Assembly: GCA_963764505.1 (NCBI GenBank) | Contig: CAVXSP010000001.1 | Coordinates: 62,001 to 126,000 of the forward strand | Reading direction: 5' to 3' | DNA from: CAVXSP01 sp963764505 | GTDB taxonomy: Bacteria > Acidobacteriota > Vicinamibacteria > Vicinamibacterales > SCN-69-37 | Length of the DNA: 64,000 bases | Part shown: positions 54,120-61,962 of the stretch, piece by piece | How positions within the stretch are numbered: position 1 is the stretch's first letter | How the letters are laid out: every line of letters begins with the position of its first letter | Position numbers and translations under genes: made by a program | Notes under the pieces: generated by a model | Told to the model about the DNA's origin: nothing | What the model saw: the letters and a program-made list of their open reading frames with translations, nothing else | Database searches by the model: none

Positions 54120-54878
54120 ATGGCACTGGAGCGCGCGATGGCATCGAACGCCGACCGGCAGATGGCCGAACACAACGCGCGGCAGCGCCGGTACTACGAC
54201 GGCGCGCCGAAATCGCGGATGCTGCCCGCCGACACGCCGTACATCCGCCGTCATGTCGACGAGCTGCTGCGCTGCGGGCGCATCGGCGCCGGCGACCGCG
54301 TGCTGGAGGTCGGCTGCGGCATGGGTCGCTACACGCTGCGGCTGGCGCAGCTCGGCCTCCGGCTCGAGGCGCTCGATCTCTCGCCGATCCTCCTCGAACG
54401 CCTGACGGCGCTGAACCGCGAGCGATTCGACATCCCGCTCCACTGCACCGACATCGTGCAGGCCCCACGCGAGCTGGCCGGCCGATTCGATGCCGTGATC
54501 GGCTTCTTCGCTCTCCACCATCTCCACGACGTGGCGCGCTGCATCGGTGCAATGGTCCGGCTCCTCAAACCCGGCGGACGCCTCGTCTTTCTCGAGCCGA
54601 ACCCGTACAACGTGCTCTACTACGTTCAAATCACGTTCGCGCCCGGCATGAGCTGGGCCGGCGATCGCGGCGTCCTCGACATGCGGCCGCGACGCGTTCG
54701 GCGGTGGATGCGCGCGGCCGGCCTGCGCGACGTCGCGACGACCCGCTTCGGATTCTTCCCGCCGTTCATGGCCAACCATCGTTGGGGTGCGCGCGTGGAA
54801 CGGCAGCTCGAGCGGATTCGCGCGTTCGAGCCCGTTCTCCCGTTCCAGCTCTTTCGCGGCACGCGACCCGCCCGATGA
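54120..54878 (+). CDS. Class I SAM-dependent methyltransferase (second in cluster)
   Basis: 252 aa. SAM motif VLEVGCGMGRYTLRLAQLG, LEALDLSPILLERL, IGFFALHHLHDVARCIGAMV, and LLKPGGRLVFLEPNPYNVLY are standard for UbiE/Methyltransf_11-like enzymes. It starts six bases after the GT2 stop and its own stop overlaps the next start (ATGA). It is only distantly similar to the first methyltransferase of the cluster, so it probably acts on a different position or substrate. Confidence 0.87.
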   Translation: MALERAMASNADRQMAEHNARQRRYYDGAPKSRMLPADTPYIRRHVDELLRCGRIGAGDRVLEVGCGMGRYTLRLAQLGLRLEALDLSPILLERLTALNRERFDIPLHCTDIVQAPRELAGRFDAVIGFFALHHLHDVARCIGAMVRLLKPGGRLVFLEPNPYNVLYYVQITFAPGMSWAGDRGVLDMRPRRVRRWMRAAGLRDVATTRFGFFPPFMANHRWGARVERQLERIRAFEPVLPFQLFRGTRPAR

Positions 54879-56902
54879 GCGGTCCGTCGAAGACCACCGG
54901 CGTCCCGCAGACCGGGCGCGCGGCTCCGATCGCCCGCCAGTCCCGGGTCGCCTGGACAGGCGCCGCCAGCTTCTTCTTCGCGACCACCTTCCTGATGAGC
55001 CTGGCCGAAGGCTTCGGCATGGCCGACGAGAGCTGGCGTCTGCTCGTCGCCACCCGCCTCGCCTCGGGCGACGTGCCCTACCGCGACTTCTTCTTCGGCG
55101 CGACACCGCTCTCGCTCTACGCCGACGCCGCCCTGGTGTCCGCCCTCGGGTCCGAGATGTGGGTGATGAAGGCGGCGACCGCGCTCACGGTCACGACACT
55201 GGCGCTGCTGGCGGGTTTCGTCGCCGGACAGCTCGGAGTCGGCCGCCGCGGCGCCTTCCTGCTGGCCACGGTCGTCGCGTTCGGCGGCGGCATCGGCGGC
55301 TACAGCGGCGTCGCCGCCGCGCTGCAGCTCGCCTCGCTCGGCGCGTCGATCCGGTTCTGGATGGGCCGGCGCGGACCGGGTTCGCTGGCCATGGCAGGAC
55401 TCTTCGCCGGCCTCGCCTTCTCCGCCAAGCAGAACGTCGGGCTGCTCACGATCGCGGCGGTGATCGCGCTCGCCTCCTGCGCCTATTTCGGGAGTCGAGA
55501 TTGGAGGCGACGCACGATGGCCGCGCTGGCGTCGACAGCGACCGCCTTCGTCGTGGGCGCCGGCCTCGTGCTGCTCCCCGTGCTCTGGAGCGGCGCGTGG
55601 CGGCCGTTCCTGGATCAGGCGTTCCTCGCGAAGGGCCGGTATCTGGAGGAGGCGCGGATCCCGTATCTGGCCGGACTCCGCCTGGTGTTCCAGACGTCAG
55701 GATTCAACGCCCTGACGGTCTTCTGGCAGGCGCAGAAGTTCTTGCTGCCGCCAGTGGCCATCGGGGCCGCGATGGTGGCCTGGCGCACGACCCTGCGGCC
55801 CGACCGTCCGAGTCCGTTCGCGCCTGCCCTGCTCTTCGCACTCGCGGCGCTGGCCGGCGCCTATCCTCGCCTCGACGCGCCGCATGTGACGGTCGCCGTC
55901 CCGGCCCTTCTCGTCCTGCTCGCGCTGTCGGCGACCCGCCTCGCGCAAGGGCTCACGGCGCGACGGGCGCGAGTTCTGTTCGCTTCGGCGCTCCTCTGGG
56001 TCGGTGCGGGCACCATCCTCCTCGTCTGCACGATGGCCGCGCGCGCGGCGAGACCTAGCGTCGTTGTCGCGACGCTGCCGCACGTCCACGGTGTGCTCCT
56101 CGACCGGCAGCGGCAGGCCACCCTCGCCAGCGAAGCCGCTGCTCTGCGCGCCGCGTCCGGCGGCAGCGCATTCCTGCTCACACCCGAGGCGGCCGGCTAC
56201 TACCTGATTTCCGGCGTCCGCAATCCGACGCGCTACGACTATCCGCTGTCGACGGCGTTCGGCCGCGATGGCGAGGCCGACGTCGCCGGCGCGATTGTCC
56301 GCGGCGAGCTGCCGTACGTCTGTCTGGGCATCGATCCCACCCTCGTGTTGAGCCCGGCCCGTCTGGTGCAGGCGGTCCAGCAGCACATGATCGCGAGCGA
56401 CCCGCTCGGCCCGTGCGTCCTCTACCGCGCACGCGGCCGTGCCGACCTGCCGACGTATCGGACGACGATCGACGCGAAGGCCGGCGGGGCCGGCGTGATG
56501 CAGGTGTTCTGGGACGATGGCGCCGGGTTCCGCGAGGAGCGGAGCGTGCGGTTTCTCACGACCCCGACGCGCACGCACTATACGGTCCGCTTCGAGACGC
56601 CCGCCCTCGCCGCGCTGCGGTGGGATCCCTGCGAGCGCGCGGACTGCATGGTGCGCGTCCAGCGGATCCGGATCGTGAGAGAGGGCGCGGCGCCGGCCGA
56701 GGCGGACGTTTCGGATCTCGGCCGGTGGACCGGCCGCCAGATGGTGAGGGTCTCCGTTGGAGACCACGAGTCCATCGTCCACGCGGACGGTCCCGACCCC
56801 TGGTTCGTGATCGAGACACCCTTCGGGCTCGAAGAGGCCGAGGCCGATTCTCGCCCGAAGCCCGCCGGCGCCCTCACCGAGCCGAGAAGTGCAGCGCGCT
56901 GA
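54875..56902 (+). CDS. GT-C-like membrane glycosyltransferase with periplasmic C-terminal domain
   Basis: 675 aa. About ten helices between residues 28 and 390. The first periplasmic loop carries the acidic site of polyprenol-dependent glycosyltransferases (EGFGMADESWRLLVATRLAS, VPYRDFFFGATPL). The C-terminal third (about 400-675) is soluble and strand-rich, with no family recognised. Likely moves a sugar from a polyprenyl carrier, as the final step of the cluster. Its last 29 bases overlap the convergent gene that ends at 56874. Confidence 0.75.
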   Translation: MSGPSKTTGVPQTGRAAPIARQSRVAWTGAASFFFATTFLMSLAEGFGMADESWRLLVATRLASGDVPYRDFFFGATPLSLYADAALVSALGSEMWVMKAATALTVTTLALLAGFVAGQLGVGRRGAFLLATVVAFGGGIGGYSGVAAALQLASLGASIRFWMGRRGPGSLAMAGLFAGLAFSAKQNVGLLTIAAVIALASCAYFGSRDWRRRTMAALASTATAFVVGAGLVLLPVLWSGAWRPFLDQAFLAKGRYLEEARIPYLAGLRLVFQTSGFNALTVFWQAQKFLLPPVAIGAAMVAWRTTLRPDRPSPFAPALLFALAALAGAYPRLDAPHVTVAVPALLVLLALSATRLAQGLTARRARVLFASALLWVGAGTILLVCTMAARAARPSVVVATLPHVHGVLLDRQRQATLASEAAALRAASGGSAFLLTPEAAGYYLISGVRNPTRYDYPLSTAFGRDGEADVAGAIVRGELPYVCLGIDPTLVLSPARLVQAVQQHMIASDPLGPCVLYRARGRADLPTYRTTIDAKAGGAGVMQVFWDDGAGFREERSVRFLTTPTRTHYTVRFETPALAALRWDPCERADCMVRVQRIRIVREGAAPAEADVSDLGRWTGRQMVRVSVGDHESIVHADGPDPWFVIETPFGLEEAEADSRPKPAGALTEPRSAAR

Positions 56903-59096
56903 GGATGTTCGAGAAGTCGTCAGTCCAGAGCGGCATCTCGGATGGCACGGCGGGGGCGGTCCACTGCGGGTTGTCGAGCAGCGACCCCAGGTCGCCCGGC
57001 GTTCGAGCCATGAAGAGCCATTCCGACGAACTCATCCCCGCCGCCTGCTGCGCGGCCGTCACGACCTGCAGTTGGGAGAGCGCCGACAGCTTCGCGTCGG
57101 AGGCGAGACGGCCGAGGACGGGCCCCAGCGCGAGATGCCGGTTCGATACGTGAAACGCGAGCACGCCATGCGAGGCGAGGCGGGACAGATAGAGCGCGAG
57201 CGCTTCGCGCGTGAGGAGATGGATCGGAATCGCATCCGAGCTGAAGGCATCCAGCACAATCAGGCGGTAGGCGCGCGCGGGAGCGGCCGTTAGCGACAGC
57301 CGCGCATCGCCGATGATCACGCGGCAGCGTTCGCCGCACGACGCGAGAAAACTGAAGAAATCGGCGCGCCGCGCGATCCGTTCGATCGCCGGGTCGATCT
57401 CGAAGAACGTCCACCGCTGATGACCAGTCGCGTAGGCCGCCAGCGATCCGATACCCAGACCGACGACGGCCACTTGGTCGTCCGGCAGGATCTGGGTGAG
57501 TTGGGAGAACGCCTGACCGAACGGGCCGTTCCGATGGTAGTACGCGAGCGGCTCGCCCGCCCGTGCCGGATCAAGCGCCTCCCAGCCGTGCTGCGTCGTC
57601 CCGTGGAACAGCACGCGATACCTCGAGGACGCATCCAGACTGACGCGATACACGCCGAAGAATGTCCGCTCGGTGTAGGACACGCGGCCGTAGGGGCTCA
57701 CAACCGCGACGCCAGCGACGAAGATAGCACCGACCGACAGAGCGAACCGGACCCCGCGGCGCGACTGACTGAACGCGGCGAGCATCGGCACGGCAAGCGC
57801 CGCGAAGGACGCCAGGCCCGGAAGTGCGAGCGCTCGAACGCCCAGGAGCGCCGCCGCCGCGACGAGGCCAATGCCGGCGGGCACGATCAGGTCGCCCCAC
57901 GCGAGCCGCAGCTCCTTCCTGTCGGCACGGGCCAGGCAGGCCAGGACAAGCAGGATCGGGTATTCCGAAATCCCGCTGAAGATCCGCGGGGCAATCAGGG
58001 TACTGAAGACGCCGCCGAGGAGCCCGCCCAGCGCAATCCAGAAATAGAACGCCGTCAGCGCCGCCGGTGGCGGCCGCGACGCGGCCAGCCTGGCGTGACA
58101 GAGAAGCGCCGCCAGGGCGAACACCGCCAAATGAAACGGAATCGCGAGTCCGTTCGCGAGGTCCAGCCGTATCGCCATGAGCGAGATGAGCGGCAGGATG
58201 AGCAGCGGCAGCCGTCGGGCCGCCATAATCTGCAGACCGCGCCGACGGAAGCTGAACGCGAGGACGAACGTGAGCAGATAGATGGAGAGGGGCACGATCC
58301 ACAGGAGCGTGACGGCCGCGACGTCGGTCGAGAGATACGTGGTGACGGCCAACATGAGACTCGACGGCACGAACGACCACGCGACCCAGCCGGCCCTGGT
58401 GCGCCACGATGTTCGCGAAGCCTGCCGTGTGGCGCCAGGCGATACGTCCGGCTCGTCGGGCGTGCCGAGTTCGCCCATCGTGGCCGGCGCTGAACGGCTG
58501 CGACCCGCCGAGACGAGCACGCAAACCAGGGCGAGCGCGGCAAAACACTGGTAGCCGATCGACCACAGGCGCACCTGATCGTGAAGGGCAATCAGCGGCT
58601 CGACCAGGACCGGATAGGACAGCAGTGCAACGAGACTGCCGAGATTGCTCGCGGCGTACAGAAAGTACGGGTCCGGGGCGGCCGGATGGTCGGTGTGCGC
58701 AAACGCCCGCTGCAGAACGGAGGCACTGGTCGACAGGACGAAGAACGGCAGTGCCACCATCGCCGAGAGCAGGACGATGACCCCGAGCACGGGATGAGTC
58801 GGCGTCGACGACGCAAGCCTGGCCGGAACGCCAATCGGCAGTGCGAAAAACGGCAGGCTCAAGAGCAACGCATAGCCGACGGTCTGGACCTTCGGCCTCA
58901 CCGAGGAGGCGGTACCGTGGGCGTACGCATACCCGAGCAGCAGGACGACCTGAAAGAACATCACACACGTGTTCCAGACCATCGGCGCGCCGCCGAACGT
59001 GGGCAGAATCATCTTGGCGGTCATCGGCTCGACCAGGAACAGGAGGAAGGACCCGGCGAACAGGGTGGCCGCGAACATTGGGACCATGGCGCGCAA
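56874..59096 (-). CDS. Fused MFS-like/spermidine-synthase-like membrane protein
   Basis: 740 aa. About 14 helices (residues 1-470, FAGSFLLFLVEPMTAKMILP and TFGGAPMVWNTCVMFFQVVL are family hallmarks). They are followed by a spermidine-synthase-like methyltransferase fold: VAVVGLGIGSLAAYATGHQ, FFEIDPAIERIARR, RCRVIIGDARLSL, YRLIVLDAFSSDAIPIHLLT. Aminopropyl transfer has not been shown for such fusions. Overlaps the convergent GT-C gene by 29 bases, so the two 3' ends may interfere. Confidence 0.88.
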   Translation of the reverse strand: MRAMVPMFAATLFAGSFLLFLVEPMTAKMILPTFGGAPMVWNTCVMFFQVVLLLGYAYAHGTASSVRPKVQTVGYALLLSLPFFALPIGVPARLASSTPTHPVLGVIVLLSAMVALPFFVLSTSASVLQRAFAHTDHPAAPDPYFLYAASNLGSLVALLSYPVLVEPLIALHDQVRLWSIGYQCFAALALVCVLVSAGRSRSAPATMGELGTPDEPDVSPGATRQASRTSWRTRAGWVAWSFVPSSLMLAVTTYLSTDVAAVTLLWIVPLSIYLLTFVLAFSFRRRGLQIMAARRLPLLILPLISLMAIRLDLANGLAIPFHLAVFALAALLCHARLAASRPPPAALTAFYFWIALGGLLGGVFSTLIAPRIFSGISEYPILLVLACLARADRKELRLAWGDLIVPAGIGLVAAAALLGVRALALPGLASFAALAVPMLAAFSQSRRGVRFALSVGAIFVAGVAVVSPYGRVSYTERTFFGVYRVSLDASSRYRVLFHGTTQHGWEALDPARAGEPLAYYHRNGPFGQAFSQLTQILPDDQVAVVGLGIGSLAAYATGHQRWTFFEIDPAIERIARRADFFSFLASCGERCRVIIGDARLSLTAAPARAYRLIVLDAFSSDAIPIHLLTREALALYLSRLASHGVLAFHVSNRHLALGPVLGRLASDAKLSALSQLQVVTAAQQAAGMSSSEWLFMARTPGDLGSLLDNPQWTAPAVPSEMPLWTDDFSNILSALHFSAR

Positions 59097-59326
59097 GATC
59101 GCGTTATCGGCTCGGCCACCGGCCGACGTGAGCCCGCCGTCGGGACGCGATTCCCCGGTCGCGCCGGTTCACTTTGCGCGCTCGCGGACCCGGCCCGCGT
59201 GCTAGCATGCCGGTGCTCACCGGCACCCGCACACGCTCAATATGTCGACGCGCGGCCGCGGTAAGGCGCCCGTCCCGCGCGCGCGTAGGAAGCTGGCGCG
59301 AGTGTCCGGCAGCAGGAGGATCTGCC

Positions 59327-59797
59327 ATGAAGCGCGGTGCCTGGTTGCTGGCTCTGTTGGTGGGGCTGATCGTCGGAACGACTCCGATCCGTGGCGATTC
59401 GACGCCGAGGATCCAGGGGAACGTGCTGGCATGGGAGCTGTGTCCGCAGTCGGTCTGCAACGTCGCGATCTTCGCCGGCCTCTTCCGCGGTCAGGTCGGG
59501 ATCAATCGCAATGCGCTTGGCACGATCGCCGTGGCGGTGACCCACGACCCGCTGCCCGGACCGGGGGATCCGTGCGTGGCGATCACGGGCGGCCGGTGGA
59601 GCCTCTGGGTCGGCCTGCGGCGATTCGCGGGTGACGCGATCGGCACGCTGTGCAACAACGACAGCGACATCTCCAACACGTTCCTCCTCTACGTGACGAT
59701 GACGCTCGACCAGGGCGGGTCCGGCACGCTGTCGTTCTCGGGGCTGCTGGATCACAACCCGTTCCCGCCGACCATCACCGGCGTCATTACGCAGTAA
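59327..59797 (+). CDS. Small secreted protein of unknown function
   Basis: 156 aa. Signal peptide (MKRGAWLLALLVGLIVGTTP, cut near RGDS), then a beta-rich domain with four cysteines (LCPQSVCNVAIF, PCVAITGG, GTLCNNDS) that could form two disulfides in the periplasm. The end GTLSFSGLLDHNPFPPTI is strand-like. ATG 59327 follows AGGAGGA. No family recognised. It stands alone between the convergent membrane gene and the MFS gene. Confidence 0.68.
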   Translation: MKRGAWLLALLVGLIVGTTPIRGDSTPRIQGNVLAWELCPQSVCNVAIFAGLFRGQVGINRNALGTIAVAVTHDPLPGPGDPCVAITGGRWSLWVGLRRFAGDAIGTLCNNDSDISNTFLLYVTMTLDQGGSGTLSFSGLLDHNPFPPTITGVITQ

Positions 59798-59850
59798 TCC
59801 GGCGCCGGAGGTGCGGCCCGCAGGCGACGACCGGGCCCGTCGGAGCACGT

Positions 59851-61116
59851 ATGAACAGGCCGCGACTCTTCTTCACCTGCTGCGTCTCCCTGGTGACGAC
59901 CGCGATGGTGTTCGCCATCCGCGGCGACATCGAGCCCGCGATGCGGGAGACGTTCCACCTCACGGCCGAGCAGATGGGGCTGATCTGGAGTCCCGCGTTC
60001 TGGGCCTTCACGGTCGCCATCCTGATCAGCGGCGCGCTCGTGGATCTCGTCGGCATGCGCGCGCTCCACATTCTGTCGGCCTTCGGCTATCTCGTCGGCG
60101 TCGCCCTCGTGCTGCTCGCGCCGTATCCCGCGGGACCGGTCGGGTCGATCTTCGACGCCGCCGGCCCGACGCTCCTCTATGCCGGCTTCTTCATCATGGG
60201 GCTTTCGCAGGGCCTCGTGGAGGGCGTCATCAACCCGCTGGTGGCGACGCTCTACAGCGGCGAGAAGACGCGGCGGCTGAACCGGCTGCACGCGTGGTGG
60301 CCCGGCGGCATGGTGATCGGCGGCCTGCTCGCCTATTTCCTGACGCGCGCCGGCGCGAGCTGGCAGATCAAGCTGGGTCTGATCGTCGTGCCCGCCGTCG
60401 CCTACCTGCTGCTGGCCTTCCTGCAGCCGTACCCCAGGACCGAGCGGGTCGCGTCGAACGTGTCGACGAAGGACATGTGGAGGGAAGCCGGCAAGCCGCT
60501 GTTCCTGCTCCTGTTCGTCTGTATGTGGATGACCGCGGCGGCGGAGCTCGGGCCCGATCAGTGGTTCCCCTCGGTGATGAGCGATCTGACCGGCCTCGAG
60601 GGGATCCTGTTCCTCGTCTACACCGCCGGGTTGATGTTCCTCATCCGGACGTACCTCGCCGGGATCGCGCACCGGTCGCCGATCGGGACGCTGTTCATCT
60701 GCTCGATCCTCGTCGGCATCGGCCTCTCCTGGCTCGGCAGCCTCGAGGAGATCGGGGCGGGCGCCGTCGTCGCGTTCACCGCCGCGACGATTTTCGGCGT
60801 CGGCAAGTCGTTCCTGTGGCCGACGATGCTGGGGATCACGACCGAGCAGTTCCCGCGCGGCGGCGCGCTTCTGCTCGGCCTGATGGGCGGCGCCGGCATG
60901 CTCTCGGTCGCGGCCGCGCTGCCGATCATGGGGGCGCAAATCGACCAGTACGGCCCGGGCGCGGCGCTCCGGCTGATTGCGTGGCTCGGCGCGATTCTCG
61001 CCGTGATCTTCGGCGCGCTCTATCTCTATTTCCGGGCCCGCGGCGGGTACCGTGCAGTGGAGATCCACGCGGGTCCTGCGCCGGGAACGGCGGCGCGCGC
61101 CGGCAGGCTCGCATGA
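59851..61116 (+). CDS. MFS transporter
   Basis: 421 aa, twelve helices, without cleavable signal. The N-terminal half shows FRxxL-like RGDIEPAMRETFHLTAEQMG and GALVDLVGMRALHILSAFG, the second-third loop motif of MFS. GLSQGLVEGVINPLVATLY and LHAWWPGGMVIGGLLAYF fit sugar/fucose-type MFS members. Substrate uncertain. Its stop overlaps the start of a VOC protein (ATGA), implying a joint role. Confidence 0.85.
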   Translation: MNRPRLFFTCCVSLVTTAMVFAIRGDIEPAMRETFHLTAEQMGLIWSPAFWAFTVAILISGALVDLVGMRALHILSAFGYLVGVALVLLAPYPAGPVGSIFDAAGPTLLYAGFFIMGLSQGLVEGVINPLVATLYSGEKTRRLNRLHAWWPGGMVIGGLLAYFLTRAGASWQIKLGLIVVPAVAYLLLAFLQPYPRTERVASNVSTKDMWREAGKPLFLLLFVCMWMTAAAELGPDQWFPSVMSDLTGLEGILFLVYTAGLMFLIRTYLAGIAHRSPIGTLFICSILVGIGLSWLGSLEEIGAGAVVAFTAATIFGVGKSFLWPTMLGITTEQFPRGGALLLGLMGGAGMLSVAAALPIMGAQIDQYGPGAALRLIAWLGAILAVIFGALYLYFRARGGYRAVEIHAGPAPGTAARAGRLA

Positions 61117-61514
61117 GCTTTTCCCACCTGACGCTGCCGACGCGCGACGTGCAGGCGACCGCGACGTTCTTCGAGGAGACGCTCGGCTGCCCGCGCGACC
61201 GGGCGCCGGCCAACAGTCCGGTCGAGACCGTCTGGCTCGACCTCGGCCAGGGCCAGCAGATCCATGTCGTCTTCGTGGAAGGATTCGAGGCGTCGCCGTT
61301 CGAGGGCGAGTTCGGCCGGCACGTCGCCGTCTTCCACCCCCGCGCGCAGTTCGACATCCTCAAGCAGCGGCTGCTGGCACTCGGCGCGGACGTCTTCCCG
61401 CCGGCCCGCCCCAGCGCATTCGAGCGGTTCTTCTTCCGCGAACCGGTCAACGGCTATGTCTTCGAGGTGATCGACAGCGCTCAGAATCCCTTGGCCAGCC
61501 ACTTCGACCAGTAG
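61113..61514 (+). CDS. VOC-superfamily (glyoxalase/dioxygenase fold) protein
   Basis: 133 aa. Paired beta-alpha-beta-beta-beta modules: SHLTLPTRDVQATATFFEET (His ligand at position 5), ETVWLDLGQGQQIHVVF (possible His), FGRHVAVFHP, and the C-terminal NGYVFEVID with the last Glu ligand. Metal-dependent lyase, isomerase or dioxygenase; the reaction is not predictable. Translationally coupled to the MFS gene; its last 34 bases overlap the convergent cupin gene. Confidence 0.85.
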   Translation: MSFSHLTLPTRDVQATATFFEETLGCPRDRAPANSPVETVWLDLGQGQQIHVVFVEGFEASPFEGEFGRHVAVFHPRAQFDILKQRLLALGADVFPPARPSAFERFFFREPVNGYVFEVIDSAQNPLASHFDQ

Positions 61515-61930
61515 AAGGTCATCGGGACTCTGCCGGTGTTCCTGATCCCGTGCTCGGTGTTGCCCGCCACGTACATGATGGCGCCGGGTCCGACTTTCGT
61601 CGTCCTGCCCTCGACCTCAATCTCGCCATCGCCCGAGGCGACGATCATGAACTCCTCCTCGGGATGCCGGTGCGGCGGATGGGGCGTCGCGCCCGGGTCG
61701 AGCACGGCCATCCCGACGCACAGCCCCTGAAGCTGATCCGTCGGCCCGTTGTAATGGGTGAAGACGCGGCATCCATCGACCGGACCCGAGGCGGGCATCG
61801 ACGCCAGGTCGACGATTCCCTCCGGAAGCTTCGGCGCCGTGGGAACGACGCTGACGACGACGTTCGGGGTGTGTTCGGGCATGCGGTATGGTCCCGCCGC
61901 CACGGGGCCCAGGTCAAGCCGTTCGAGCAT
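61481..61930 (-). CDS. Cupin-domain protein
   Basis: 149 aa from ATG 61930; ATG 61882 is an alternative. Cupin motif 1 is PHPPHRHPEEEFMIVASGDG (metal ligands His, His, Glu), motif 2 is GPGAIMYVAGNTEHGIRNTG (His). Both motifs are complete, so a single metal-binding barrel is expected. Possibly a sugar-isomerase or dioxygenase-like function. It follows the S46 peptidase on the same strand after 32 bases. Confidence 0.82.
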   Translation of the reverse strand: MLERLDLGPVAAGPYRMPEHTPNVVVSVVPTAPKLPEGIVDLASMPASGPVDGCRVFTHYNGPTDQLQGLCVGMAVLDPGATPHPPHRHPEEEFMIVASGDGEIEVEGRTTKVGPGAIMYVAGNTEHGIRNTGRVPMTFYWSKWLAKGF

Positions 61931-61962
61931 GCCGGAACGCCGGCCGGCACGCGCGGTCGCGG

